Shown here: positions 11,847 to 24,131 of the stretch, one piece after another
Numbering within the stretch: position 1 is the first letter of the stretch
Layout of the letters: every line of letters begins with the position of its first letter
Origin: Naegleria lovaniensis
Taxonomy: Eukaryota > Heterolobosea > Eutetramitea > Acrasida > Naegleriidae
Direction of reading: 5' to 3'
DNA: 64,000 nt
NCBI RefSeq assembly: GCF_003324165.1
Contig: NW_025407827.1
Location: forward strand, 62,001-126,000
Made by a program: the position numbers and the translations under genes
Notes under the pieces: generated by a model
Database searches by the model: none
What the model saw: only the letters and a program-made list of their open reading frames with translations
Told to the model about the DNA's origin: nothing

Positions 11847-12755
11847 TTATTTTTTCATTGAAATGGAATATCCACCCGAGTTGGGATCCTTGTTGAGTGA
11901 AAAATTGTCCAAACTGAGTCCAAATGCTCCAAGTAATTGATTGCCAACATCTTTCAATTGGCCTAACATGTCATCGAGTTGTTTTTTCTGCTCTTCCTCT
12001 GCTTTTTTTTGTAATCTCTCCGAGTCTTCGAGAATTTTCTTGGCCATTGCATCAGGAATTGAATTTTCAGAAGATACAGATTTGTTTTCTCGCTGTGCAA
12101 TGACCATTTCATTAAGCTTTTTCATATCTTGATAACTTGATTGAAAATTATTGAGCTGTTCGAAACATTGTGATCGCTTATAGAGTGATTTGTAATGATT
12201 TTGATCAAGGTAATCTAAAATTATTGAACAATATTCCAAACTTCGAGAATACAGACTTAATTGATAATAGGTCAAGGCCAAATTTGAATACAGTACAATA
12301 AGTAGTGATTTTACATCATTTCTCTTGCTATTTACATCCTCAAATACGTTCAAATTTTTTGCGAGCAATTCAATACTCTCTTTTTCCGTGAGCAACACAT
12401 CATCTTCTTTGGGAACGCTGTTGCGTTCATTTTGGAGCACTTCTGGTTGTTCCGTAGTGTTCAATGATTGCTCCTCGGTCGATGATTTATCAACAACATT
12501 ATTTTCTTGCTTGTGTTTTGATTCATCAATGGCTTTACTGTCGACAGCTTTCGAGTAACATTCTCGTATAAAAACAATTAAATGATTTAATGCTTGTTGA
12601 TATTCTTTTTCAGCAGACTCCAAATTCCGAGACTTGAAAAAAGCATTTCCGCGTTCCTTTATGTCGTTACATTCCGAAAGGATTTGAACGAGATTGGGTA
12701 TTTCTTGTGATGTTTGCATTTTTTTGTGGTGAATCTTTTGACACCAATTTATCAA
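11847..12755 (-). CDS. TTC1: TTC1-like tetratricopeptide repeat protein
   Basis: This single-exon protein has 302 residues from the first ATG, or 290 if the second Met (at 12719, MQTSQEI) is the real start. TPR units are visible at [20 protein letters not shown], then at [20 protein letters not shown] and [19 protein letters not shown] long acidic insert separates the first two. The C-terminus, with [19 protein letters not shown] followed by [12 protein letters not shown], is the diagnostic end of the TTC1 family. TTC1 is a cytosolic TPR adaptor reported to bind Hsp90 and G-alpha subunits. The specific partner in this organism is unknown. Confidence 0.83.
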   Translation of the reverse strand: MINWCQKIHHKKMQTSQEIPNLVQILSECNDIKERGNAFFKSRNLESAEKEYQQALNHLIVFIRECYSKAVDSKAIDESKHKQENNVVDKSSTEEQSLNTTEQPEVLQNERNSVPKEDDVLLTEKESIELLAKNLNVFEDVNSKRNDVKSLLIVLYSNLALTYYQLSLYSRSLEYCSIILDYLDQNHYKSLYKRSQCFEQLNNFQSSYQDMKKLNEMVIAQRENKSVSSENSIPDAMAKKILEDSERLQKKAEEEQKKQLDDMLGQLKDVGNQLLGAFGLSLDNFSLNKDPNSGGYSISMKK

Positions 12756-12876
12756 TAAGCAATGTTTGCAATTTTATGAATAAATATGAGGTAAAATTTG
12801 AGAAAGTGGCTCACTCAAATAACGTTGCCTAGTCGGGGATTTAAAATAACAGTTGTGTGTAATCCATTAGAGCTCT

Positions 12877-15800
12877 CTACTCTTGATCGTCATCTCTGTA
12901 ATATGGATCCGCATAGTATGGATTGCTTGCCTTAAAGGCACTATTGGTCAGATGAAAACCTGAGCTATTACTGTGTCTGAAAGTTCTGGATGTACTTCCT
13001 GGTATTTCTCGTTGTTGTCTGCTTAAATAAGGACTCTGTTGAGCTTGTGGTTGTGTCATCATTACAGGAGAGCCTCTTTGACCTGAGCTAGACACGAATC
13101 GATTGGGAGATGCCCCTCTTTCGAAAGTTCGAGGCGATGATGACGATCCAATCATGGACCCATAAATTACAAATCCTAATACACCAATAATTAATGAAAG
13201 AATGATATAACCAAAGTATCCTGAGGACTCTTCTTGCTCTTGTTGAGATGGGGATGACTCATTGATTCGACTCGAAGTAGAAGGTTCAGATGCTTTGCCT
13301 GATGTGAACTTTGCAGAGATGGATGGTGTTTTGAGTGTTAATTGATCATGTGCTGCCTCTCCATATTTGACCTTAATGACGAAATATAAATCTTGGAAGC
13401 CAGAGGATAATTTTTGTAAATCTCCAGAAACAAATGACTGACGATTGGGTTTGACAAGACACTCGTAATGATTACCCACTTTTTCTGTACCAATGACATC
13501 AAGCCATGGAATATTTGATGTACATTCAACAATGGTATTTCTTCTTACTCTTGGATCTTGTGGTAAATCGAAAATTTGCTGATTGTCATCAAATAATCGA
13601 ATAGGAACGCGAAGAGGTGAAGTTTTGGATGGGTCAATGCTAGAGCTAAACTCTGCTTTTGATAACATGATTCTGGCGCTCGAAATTGTGACAATCTTCA
13701 CTCGGATTTGAGAAGCCTTTCCTTTGGATGTGAGAGTGACAACGCCTACTTGATGTGCGGTAGCATGTCCATATCGATCGATTGACAATACTGTAGAATC
13801 ATCGCTTTCCCAATCATTAGACAAGTCGATGGTATCACCCACATGTAACGTCAATGATGAAACAACTGGCTTTTCTGAAGCACCTCTGGAAGAAGCAACT
13901 ACAGTGAATTGGCAGTAATAGGCTTCCTTGAGCTCAGATGAAGAGAGTTCTACGGTGACAACGCCTACAGAATTGGCACGAACAAGGAGTACCTCTCGGA
14001 TTGCATCTACTTTGATAGTCACCACATCATGGTAATTCATGCGTGAGTTAAGATTAATTCCAGTAATTGACACAAATTTTTCACCGCGCATTGAAAGTGC
14101 AGACAGTGGAATTTCAATATCGCTATCGACTTGTACCTTAAAATCATATCCAAATGTGTGTCCATATTGATTCAAGTGCATGGACAAGAAATGTGGATTT
14201 TGCACCGACACTTTTTGAGCAACGGTTTGTCCTGTAGCAACCTCTTCAATAATAACAATTGAAATACCTTCTGTAGTGTGGGTGGTAATTTCACCATTCT
14301 TTGCCACAGAGAGAACATTTTCATACGTGTCACTCTTTGCAATTGAATACTTTTGAAGTGAAATATTGTCCTTGTTTGTCTTTAAACGGAAGGTAGATGA
14401 TTTTGGAGCAAGAATTAGGTCTTTGTGTGGGAAATCAATCAATTTCAATTTGTCATCCACTTGAACAATGGCACTAGTTTGTACGTGCCACGAAGAAAGA
14501 GAAGGATGTCCACTGAAAGCAGCGCTTATATCCAACTGTGTCTTGCCCACCTTCTTTCCTGAGATAAATACGGAGTGGCCAGTGTTGCTGTAGGGTTGAT
14601 TCACAAATGCCACACCACTATCTTGGGAGTCTACAGCGACTTTGAAGTAAGGAGATTGCATAAAAACTGGAGAGAGTAAATGCTTGGTCTGGGAAGCTCC
14701 TCTTGTATAGACACCATAAACTGGAACAGGCACAAAGTTATATTCAAATAAGGTCAAAGGAGATGGAACCTTAAGTCCAACAAGTTGCACCACATAAACA
14801 GACAAAGTTTTTCGGGAATAAATAACGTTTGAATAGGTACTCTTCTTTTCAATAATTAATGTTTCTTCGCCATAGGCAATACCAGTCACCACACCCCTTT
14901 GATCTACCGAAGCCACATTGGAATTTTCAAAGCGGAATACAGTAGAAACACGTTGAGACTCTGCTGGGCCTCCTGAAACATAAACTTGATAGTTGGCTCC
15001 TGGAATCAAGACCAATTCTTCTGGCTCTACTTTCATTGGTTCAAATACATTCACAACGAAAGGAGCACTGAACACTCGTCGACCATCTGAATTCAAAACA
15101 CTGGCTACAAGTTTCACAATACCAACTCTTTCGCCAGTGAGTATATACTCGTCAGAGCTCGAATCAGACTGCTTAATTACGACTGTACGTGTTGTGTCAA
15201 TGTCAATCGAAGGATTCATGGCAAAATGTTGAGATTCTGGGAATGGTGCGCCAGTATCGTCAAACACTCTCAACTTGAGTGAAATGGATCGATCCACTTG
15301 AACAAAATGTTCACCTTCCAAAGCGACATCATGTGCATCAGCAACCTTTACAAAACAGCTGGCAGCAGGACTCACACGAGAATAAGAATCAACAACATCC
15401 ACTCTCACATAGCCTGGAATAAGGCCAATGACTTCGGCCCTCGAGTCTTTTGGAACCAAATCGGCTACATGAGTATTGTTGTGAGAAAAGTCGTATTTGC
15501 CTGATCCACCACTCGCCTTCACTGTGAGAGAGACTTTTCTATGTCTGAATAAGAGGAAACTAGTTGGAGTAATAAAAACATTTGGTGCAATTCGTAATTC
15601 AATTTCATCAACCAAAGGTGAAGAAAAAGATGAAATAGCAGTGGAAATGATTGCATTGGAGACGTGTCGTTTGAGCTCATCTCTTTTGTATCCAGTAATT
15701 TTTCCAGTGAGTACGACGGTACCCTCGTTTTCGTTGATATCCAATAGTCTGAATCCTGGTGCTTGTTGTTGTGGAGAAAACTTGACAATATTATTATTGC

Positions 15801-18800
15801 TCAAATCCCATGAATCATGAAGAGTTGAGAGTGTTATAAATTGATTTTCCTCTTTGTCATAAACATGCATGATGGCAGGTATTGTTTGATTATTTCTAAC
15901 ACTGTATGTTCTAATATTCTTTTTTGAAATTAAGCTCAATTCTTCCATTGTCGAAGGATTGAGGGGAATGACTTTGAGATGTGCTGGTTGTTGACAAGAG
16001 TACTGAACCTTAATGGAGGCTGCACTTGGCAATGCGTCTTCCGTTGGAATTTGATGATTAATCTCAACAGATAATTGTTGTTTTCCAAAATCCAAGCAAG
16101 TGATGTAGAATGATCTCTTTCTGTTCTTGACATTCTCCAACGTATTCGTATCTTTGGCAATTTTAAGACGATCTGGTTCTTCAGCAACAATGGTATCAGT
16201 AATTCTTGACTCTTTCTTCACAAAACTATCCCAAGGTTGAGGACCTCCACTGACAGTGAGTTGTGCAGTGGCTCCTAATGGAACAAGGAAAACCTTATTA
16301 TTGTCAGTGAATGGTTCTGTGATTTGTAAACGAGGATAAACTGCAACATGTGTCTTCTCTTGTAACTTTCCATTTTGATACTTGGCTTTCACTGTAGTAA
16401 ATCCCTCTTGAATAGCTCGAATAGAAACTTCCGCGTAAACGCTTTTTCCTACTTGACATGAATGAGATGAAATGGTATACACGGAAGTGTCAGTAATGCT
16501 CCACTCAAATTGCAGGCTAGAAATATTGTGGTAGATGTTTCCATTGCTGTCGAGTGCTTTGAGACGTAAACACAAACTGTCATCTACGGCAACTTCACGA
16601 ACACCTTTTTCAAAACGCAAACTATGAGGTTGAGAAACAGATACAACACGAGAGTCACCATTGTACAAATTCTGTTGATCAAACACAATAACATCAGCCT
16701 CTCCATTTCGTTTGGAAGTCAAAATACCATAAACTTTTCCTGGTCCCTTTTGGCTGACAACATCAAATGATGAACCTGGGTTAACAGCTGTCCACATTAA
16801 CAAACCACTACCACCTGTGGCTTCAATTCTGAACATTTGTTCGACACCAAAGTCGTGAGGTAAATAAATAATGCTGTCTTGAAGTTGAATGGTGACAGGA
16901 GGAACAATAGAGATTGGTCTTGATTGAGTAAGCTCAATATTTTCATGAGCAGAAAATGATGCTCCAGATGTCAACTCTCCAGTGTTGAGAGAAGCTTTGA
17001 AAATGACATCTCCAACTTGATCAGCTCTAATCAAAAATAAATCTTCGTTCTTGGAACGACTTAATATCTTGATTGTTGAGGCGCTACCCCAGTGGTAGAG
17101 TCAATAGAAAACTTGAATTTAACATTCTCGGTAATATCTACTGGCATGTGATATTGATCGTACAACTCAATCTTCACTTCATATTCATTGTTAACCACCA
17201 GACTTGAATGTTCATCATTATTAGCATTTTTGTAATTTTTCAATACGTATTCATAGCCTCTATAGAGTCTTTCTTTCTTTGGACTGATCAAAATTTTGAT
17301 AGAAGCAGGTTTCACAACGTGAACGAGTGCAGAGGCTTTGTTCAAATTGAAAGTAACATCTTGAGCCATAATATTGGTAGATCCAAGATCAATGGCTTTA
17401 AATACTCCAGTACTAGGAGCAATTTCTCCAACAGCCTTGTTCAAAGATAGCCATTCGTAGTTTCGATTTGGCATTGGAATGAGTTCAAATTGATTTTTTT
17501 CAGAATACTTCTTAATATATAGCTCGAATGGAATAACTGTACCAGGTACAACTCTCATCTCGTTTTTAGGTTTCAACATGAAGCTGTCAGTAACAGAAAT
17601 AGTGACCGTGTCAGATAAGGTCACACCTTCTTTTTGGGTGCTCTTCAATGAAACTGAAACTGAAACCTCACCTGATTGTAAACCTTTTGCAATAATGACG
17701 TCGTGGCTTCCAACGCCTCTCTTAATTCTTTTCTTTTCATCAAAGAAATGTACAGACTCGTCATTAATGTCAATGAGTTCAATGAGACCTCTGTTTACCA
17801 AGTTGAATGAAAATCCCAATATGAATATTTTCGAATATGGCATGACAGCAAGTGTTAGAAATTTCAATTTGAAATTAATACTAAAAACATACTTCTTTTT
17901 GTGTCCTGATAATCCTTCAGATTTCCATACAAAGCTTAATCCTGTCAATGAAGAAAAAATGTTTCCCTCCGCATCAAATCCGTCAACTTGTAAAGTTTCC
18001 AATTCGTTAATAGTCAGTTTTCGGACTGTAGTTTGCAATTTTACTTGACTGATAGAGTCTATAAAAACTTCACAGAAAGCAGTGGCGCCCGATGAACCTG
18101 AAGAAGGATGGTGTCGATGAGCCGTAACAATGGCTACTTGTGCTTTTGAGTGAAAACCTTTTGGAATAACCTATATGTTAATGGTGTCATCAATTAAAAT
18201 TATCATCATTTTACAAATGTTTGTATACAGAATGCGTGGTCAATTCACATGTGAATGAACAATGATAGTAATCGTGTGTTAGTACACAAGGAACCGATTC
18301 GATTGAATTGATACATACTTGAATTTCTTGAGAACATGTCATCACTTGTGAGCCTCCTACTTTATGGTCATCCGATATTTTGTTTACAGGCACCAAGGTT
18401 ACCAACTCTGGATGCAGAGTTGTCCAATAAAAACAATTTTGCTTATCATCTTCGCTGAGTCCTGATGTTGTAGCCTTTAAAGTTACACCATCACTGTTCC
18501 ATGCAATCAATGCACTGACCCTGTTCAAAGAAATTGGAGCATTTGCTTCTGATGATGTGTGTTGCTGAAAGGAAATGTTCGTAAAAACTCCAATAATAAT
18601 TAAAAATGTAATGATTAAAAATTGACTGGTAGATTTGGAAAGAAAAGATGATGAAGAGGAAGAGGCTCCGACTGGTCGCCTCCTGTGTCTGTCATTGGAT
18701 GTTGTTGTTGTTGTGGGATTAATGCGGCATGATGACGCAGACAGCTTGCTCCACATTTTTTTTGTTGAAGGCAACCTGGTTGCCAACAAAGCGGCAACAT

Positions 18801-18864
18801 GAACGAAAAGAACATGAACCAAGAGAAGAATTCTTACACTTCTGAAACAATGAACAAAATCCAT
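12877..18864 (-). CDS. NUP210: nuclear pore membrane glycoprotein gp210-like (NUP210)
   Basis: Read exons are 18864-18319, 18170-17893, 17790 to about 17091, and then the long block down to 12877, about 1912 residues, close to the usual gp210 length. The N-terminus has a hydrophobic signal or anchor segment (about residues 80-97); a start at the Met near 18756 is possible. The lumenal body contains repeated Ig-like (BIG2-type) modules, for example GLSFVWKSE and SGGPQPWDSF. One membrane segment lies near the C-terminus (GYFGYIILSLIIGVLGFVIY), followed by a short Ser/Arg/Gln-rich tail that should face the pore. Two oddities: a 102-nt intron that keeps the frame open (17791-17892) and a frame change at the G4 run (17087-17090). 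The divergent neighbour starts 59 bp away. Confidence 0.86.
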
Positions 18865-18923
18865 GGAAGAAACAATATCTACATTTAAGGACTTTTAATA
18901 ATTCGCAGAAACCACACAAAAAA
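18865..18923. promoter_or_regulatory. 59-bp bidirectional promoter (NUP210 / PET100-like)
   Basis: Only 59 bp separate the divergent start codons of the gp210-like gene (18864, minus) and the PET100-like gene (18924, plus), if both first ATGs are used. Both leaders and promoters must fit here or overlap the coding regions. If NUP210 starts at its Met near 18756 the space is about 167 bp. No consensus element was recognised. Confidence 0.5.
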
Positions 18924-19511
18924 ATGAGCAGCAACAACACCTCAGCTCCATCATCACAGCCAACACAAGCATCATCAGAAGCAACCACACAATCGACATT
19001 TGCCCCACTCCGACAATATGATTCCGAGACTGGAAGAATACCCACACTTTACTCTACTTTTCATAAAGAAGAAATTCAACGGACAGTTGAAGAGAAACAA
19101 CGAGTGGGACAAATGCCAAAACCTGCATCCAAGTCTTTGAATTCGTTTCAGAAACTGCTCTCGTATGTACCTCCAATCAAGTACCGATTTGGCAGAGAAT
19201 TCTTTAAATTTGCATGGTATCTCATGTATCCATTCGGAGTAGTGTTTGCAATTTCTCAGCCAGCCATCAAAGAATGGATTGTATCGAAAATGCCAGAAAC
19301 CAAGAGTTATATGGATAGTTGGGAGGCCAACAGATCAGAAGAAGAGGTTAACTTGGCAGAAGATATGAAACAAAACGAACTAGGAAACACAAATCACTAC
19401 AATTTATATTGGCAAGAAAAAGCAAAGAATGATGAAAGAGTTAAAAAGTTTTTGGCAATGCAACGAAACAAAGTAGAGGAAGATATGAAAAGCAAAAGAG
19501 TGGAGGAATAA
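18924..19511 (+). CDS. single-pass membrane protein, possibly PET100-like COX assembly factor
   Basis: This single-exon protein has 195 residues. The N-terminus is Ser/Thr/Gln-rich. The middle segment GREFFKFAWYLMYPFGVVF, followed by SQPAIKEWIV, gives one membrane helix with the layout of PET100: a charged stretch, F-K/R, aromatic YL-x2-P, then a Pro/Glu-rich boundary. PET100 is a small mitochondrial inner-membrane chaperone of cytochrome c oxidase. Here the protein is about twice the usual length because of N- and C-terminal extensions; the C-terminal 75 residues are charged and helical. The family call is tentative; the single membrane helix is firm. Confidence 0.62.
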   Translation: MSSNNTSAPSSQPTQASSEATTQSTFAPLRQYDSETGRIPTLYSTFHKEEIQRTVEEKQRVGQMPKPASKSLNSFQKLLSYVPPIKYRFGREFFKFAWYLMYPFGVVFAISQPAIKEWIVSKMPETKSYMDSWEANRSEEEVNLAEDMKQNELGNTNHYNLYWQEKAKNDERVKKFLAMQRNKVEEDMKSKRVEE

Positions 19512-20089
19512 TAATGAAGTTTTGCAATTATTGGAAGCACGTGGACTATGCCTTGAATAAGTGCGTTCCAATCGATTGTTTTTGATCGAACGACCATTCC
19601 TCAAATGCAGGGTTTCAGATTATTGGATACAGTTGCCTTGAGAATGTTTACACTTTTACTTGAATGGTTTCTCTCTCTCACTGTCAACACCATAAAATAT
19701 AGGTCAATGTTTTTCAATAATGATGAAGGGTGGAATTGCATTCTTCTTAATGTGTTGGTACAATTATTTCTTTTTGAAAATATTTTTTGAACCACAACAC
19801 AGCACTCGCAAGAAAGCATATTTGAATGGGCTGTTTACTTCCTCACAAATTTGTTCAACACAGTAAATTACTCACATTTCTCTTACTTTCCGTCTCTCCA
19901 AAAAGAAGGATCGTCTTTGATAGTGTGACAAACCAAAATCCCCAGATAGGCAGGCTTTTCTCATCTGCTCACAAAGCAGAATGAGTGTTATAATGCTTAT
20001 CACATTCTCTCCAAAAAGACAAATGTGAAATTATTTTACGCTTCCCACTGTTTTTCCAGCCAAGCCCAGAAATTCTTTGAAAAACAAAA
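19512..20089. other. Intergenic stretch between two plus-strand genes
   Basis: No gene is supported. Short hydrophobic frames exist on both strands but lack motifs. The string TCTCCAAAAAGA occurs twice (near 19896 and 20009). The region should contain the 3' end of the PET100-like gene and the promoter of the next gene. Confidence 0.4.
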
Positions 20090-21997
20090 ATGCTTTCCTC
20101 TTACGAACCTTCAACTTCTCTGGATGACCGAGGGGAAAATTACTCATCACTGCTGCAATGTCATTTGATTTTGTTCATCGGAAAGAAATGTTCCAATAAA
20201 ACGCTCCAATACCATCGTTATTTTTCAGCAAGTCATGAACGTGTTTCATTGGACGAGTGGAGCAAGAGAGAAAAGTTATCACTACATGCCATGTTCAAGA
20301 AGGTCATCAAAAAATTAGAAAAGGTAACGAAGAATATTCTAAAATATTGAAAATATATTTGAATTTCAATTTTTATTTTCATTGTGATCATGGCGACAAA
20401 TGTTGGTCCGACTTCAAATGTTGTGCATGTACAACAGCAATGTAAAATTGTTATTGACGATGAAAATTTAATAGCAGAAACTCGGAAATCATTGTTAGAG
20501 AAAGTGAAACATTGCATTCCACAATGTAAAGTTGGAGCTCTGTATTTTACATGCAACAATGAGCGAGTATTGGAATATCAATTCAACCTGAATCAAATAT
20601 TAAGCTATTTCCTAAAGAAAAATCATATCAAATCGCCAGACGTTTGCTTAACGGGTCATCCACTTCTTCAACACAGTCAAGACACATCCAAAGAACAGAT
20701 CATTCCTTCAAAAACTGAAGGTTTTGACATCGTCATGGAAAGTAAGGTGAAACTTACCATTGTGAATCGGTAGGTGTTGTATATGGTAATGAATCACTGG
20801 AATGCAATAATAATGTTATTCACATGATATCCTGTGATATATCCTAACTTGAACATTTCAACCTTAAGAGAAAAAGTGGAATTCAATCATCAAGGCTTAA
20901 TCGTGGATGGACTGTTACTGGCTCTTCGGTTGTTGGTGCTTTCTCCTTCTCAAGAAAAAGATATTTCTAATTTTGCAGACCCTCATATTCATTGGCTTTT
21001 CACACAGTGGATTAAAGTCAAACCTAATGGACGAATTATCATTGTCTTGATACAAAAAGACTATGAAAAATTATGTGATCTACTTGGTAAAAAAACCAAA
21101 ACATTTGAACAATTCGTCATGTGGGTTGAGAGGACTTGTTGTAAATATTTCACATTTCCTATATTTACTGTGGAGATCAAAATGATGAGCTCGACCCAAC
21201 AAATGAAGAGAGATGAAATATTATTACTTTCCTCATTACTTTATTTGCATTCTCTTGCAATTAGTGAAGCAATTGTGATAGTCTCTCCTTTCAATGCTCA
21301 AAGCATGTTACATCTAGGAAATTCATCGATCGTGAACCAGCACAAAAAGTTTTTCACTACTGAATGTAGAAGCGACAAGAATCATCTATATATTAATAAC
21401 GAAATGTATACCAGTATGGCTAAACTAGGATTAATACTTGTAGATTTTTCTAGTTTTTTGGATATTACCACACAAGAGTTGGACTCGGATGAAACTCTAC
21501 GCATTGAGCAGAAAATTGCTCTGATTCAACTCGATTACCGATCGAATCAAGCTGAATTTTTGAAACATATTGAGTTTGTGCAAATAGATTCATGGAAGAG
21601 CAATGGTGAATGGTTTAGCAAGTATATTGGAAGATATCCTTTCATTTCTGAATTACAAAAAAGCAATAGGAGTGAATTTCGAGCTGGAATATTTCAAGAC
21701 TCTCAACAACGTGAAATCAATCACATTCTTTTCGGAATCATTTGTAATCCTAGTGTCATTGCACAATTTGCATCTCAAAATGATTTCTCGAACCATTTAC
21801 AATTTTATCAGAAAATCAATGAATACAGTGTGTCAAATCAAATGAACATGAACATGGAATCGATTAACGCTGAAAGGAAGAGGTTTTCTCCCAAACAAAC
21901 TGAAAAACTCTCGAAAGGAATTGAAGGAAGTCCATCAGGAGGAAACCTCATGAGAAAACAAATCAGCATGGTGATGCCTAACACATCCCACCAATAA
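20090..21997 (+). CDS. hypothetical protein, three exons
   Basis: Exons are read as 20090-20323, 20438-20769 and 20869-21997, joined in frame to 564 residues. Donors are GTAACG and GTAGGT; acceptors are CAG and AAG. I do not recognise the family. The middle part has an alternating hydrophobic pattern that suggests an alpha/beta fold (for example GLIVDGLLLALRLLVLSP, GRIIIVLIQKDYEKL, AIVIVSPFNAQSMLHL). The C-terminus is Asn/Met-rich and probably disordered. No signal peptide or membrane span is evident. The SWIM/HMG-box gene starts 53 bp after its stop on the same strand, so the two may be co-regulated. The first intron is the least certain; an ATG at 20390 could be an alternative start. Confidence 0.6.
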
Positions 21998-22050
21998 CAA
22001 GTACCATCGATGGGAAAACATCTGACATTTTTCAATTTCCAGTGACAGAC

Positions 22051-24114
22051 ATGTCTCTCTCATTCATTTGTGATTATTTTGGTTTGACTAAGGTAAGTTC
22101 ATATCGTATGGTATTACCATTTGTTTTGGCTTGAATCACAATTTCAATGAATGAATCACAGTTCCAACGAGGAAAAGATCTTGAATCTTCCATTTATGAC
22201 GTGATGGTGAAACTCATTCCAGAAAAACCAAACTGTTTCAAAATGTATTCCAAGTGCACCAGTCAACAAGTGCCTCAATATGGACAAGAACCAATCTTTT
22301 ATCGACAAGAAGTATTAATGAAGGACAAAAAGATTAACAAAGCAGTGTGTACATGTCCTGATGGTTCTCAAGGTCGATGTAAACACATTTGTGCTGGTAT
22401 TTTGGCCTATATTTCAATTCTTACAAGTAGAAATCAAGGGGATGAACAAAAACTTGAACAAAAACAAATGATTTTGAAAAGTGGTGAATTAGATTCACAG
22501 GAGCATGCGAGTCAAATGAATGAACGTACACTCTCTCAACACTCTGTGTCTCCTCACTCCTCTTCCAACGTTCTACAGGCCTCCAATACTACTCTCCATG
22601 GAGACATTGCAAGCTCTTCCAATGAGCCAAAAAAGAAGAAGAAAACATTACCTGCTTGGATGGCGTTACAATCAAAATCAGAGGAGAAGGAATCCAAGAA
22701 AAAGTCATCCAAAGCACAATCAGAACTTAAAAAACCAAAAACGAGTTTCTTTTTATATTGCGATGATCATAGAGAACAAGTGAAGGAAGAATTAGGTGGT
22801 AAAGTTTCTGCATCAGAAGTGGCCAAAGAATTGGGAAAACGTTGGAAAGATCTATCCACGGAAGACAAACAAGTATATATCGATAAACAAAAGGAATTAC
22901 AGAAAGAATATGAAAAACAAAAAAAAGGAAACACAATGGACAACTCGACCTCTGAACCACTTACAACGACACGACGAGAAGACAACAAAAAGAAAGAACC
23001 ACTTTCACAACAACGAGATGAAAATTCAGAACGCGTATCTCATAACATTGCAATGTTGAGTGAACCATTCATGAAAACAACTGAAGATTCTCCTGGAAAA
23101 AAGAAACCTCAATCCTTACTACCCAAGAAGGGACCGCATCAAGTCGTGCCAAATATTCTTCACACAACGTTGTGTGTTAAAAAGGAATTTCAAAATGATA
23201 ATGACGACGATCATGATGACCGTTCTGCATGCAGTAATATTTTCTTTTCCAAATCGGGTAACACAGAAATTCATCCAACCACAAGCAACAACAACAGATC
23301 AGAATTCAATCCTGTACTACGAATCAAGAGTGAAGTATCGAGTCCTGTGAAGAATTCTCTGACAAACGAAAACAAATTTACCTTACCTAACCAATTCCCC
23401 AAGGCAATTCCATCTCCACAACAGAAACGAGATGATGTTGAGGTTGAAACAACACCTGCTGTCGAGGATGATGATGACGATGATGAAAATATATCCATTA
23501 TGGACGTTTTCTTTTCAAAGAAGAAACGAAAGAACCCTCCTTCACCTCGTATGGAAACAGCAAGAGACATGGGTGTCGTGTCCACTCGAGGAGGAGCACG
23601 TCACTTGGAATCTGTTAGTAGTACGAACAAGGATCAAGAAGACGATGATTCGTTATCGACGACTACTACTACTACTACTGCTACTAACACAAATGTATTC
23701 TTTTCCAAGTCCAGTAAGAAACCAAAGAAAGTCCATGACCAACAAGATACAACGATCGGTACAGACTTTACAACAACAACAATTGTGCAGAACCATTCAT
23801 CTTCTCCTTATTATCAATCATCAAGCAATACAACACAGATGGTTAATAAGCTCCCAAACAACAACAATGCCACAGGCAATGACGACGAAGAGGAAGAAGA
23901 AGACGAATTGACCTTTCAACAAATCTTTTTCAGCAAGTCCACCAAAACGTCCTCATCCACTCGGCAGCACAACGTGGCCGAGTCTAAAAAACCAATGACA
24001 GAGAAAGATGTTGAAACAGTTCGTTCAACAACGAACTCTTCTGGTGGAGCATCCTCTACCAAGAGCAAACAAACATCCCTTAAAAGCATGATGGATGCCT
24101 TCTTTGATTTTTAA
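22051..24114 (+). CDS. SWIM zinc finger and HMG-box protein with repeated FFSK motifs
   Basis: A 14-codon first exon (22051-22092) ends at GTAAGT and joins in phase 0 to 22162-24114, giving 664 residues. The alternative is a start at the ATG 22147 inside the intron. The SWIM finger has CTCPDG followed by GRCKHICAG (CxC...CxH, residues about 85-105). An HMG box follows (KKPKTSFFLYCDDHREQV to KQKELQKEYEKQ, about 205-275). The C-terminal half is disordered and acidic and carries four copies of the motif [NDQ][IV]FFSK[SK] at about residues 375, 463, 527 and 602, plus a final MMDAFFDF. These FF motifs look like REV1-interacting or PCNA-binding short motifs, which would suit a DNA-repair or chromatin scaffold. 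That role is inference. Confidence 0.8.
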
Positions 24115-24131
24115 AAAGAAGACTTTGGAGA

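Noticed and set aside
17060-17088. A 28-nt intron to explain the NUP210 frame change
   Set aside because: Far shorter than the other introns here (32 nt is an exon, smallest intron seen is 46 nt at 49998-50043) and it has a weak donor.
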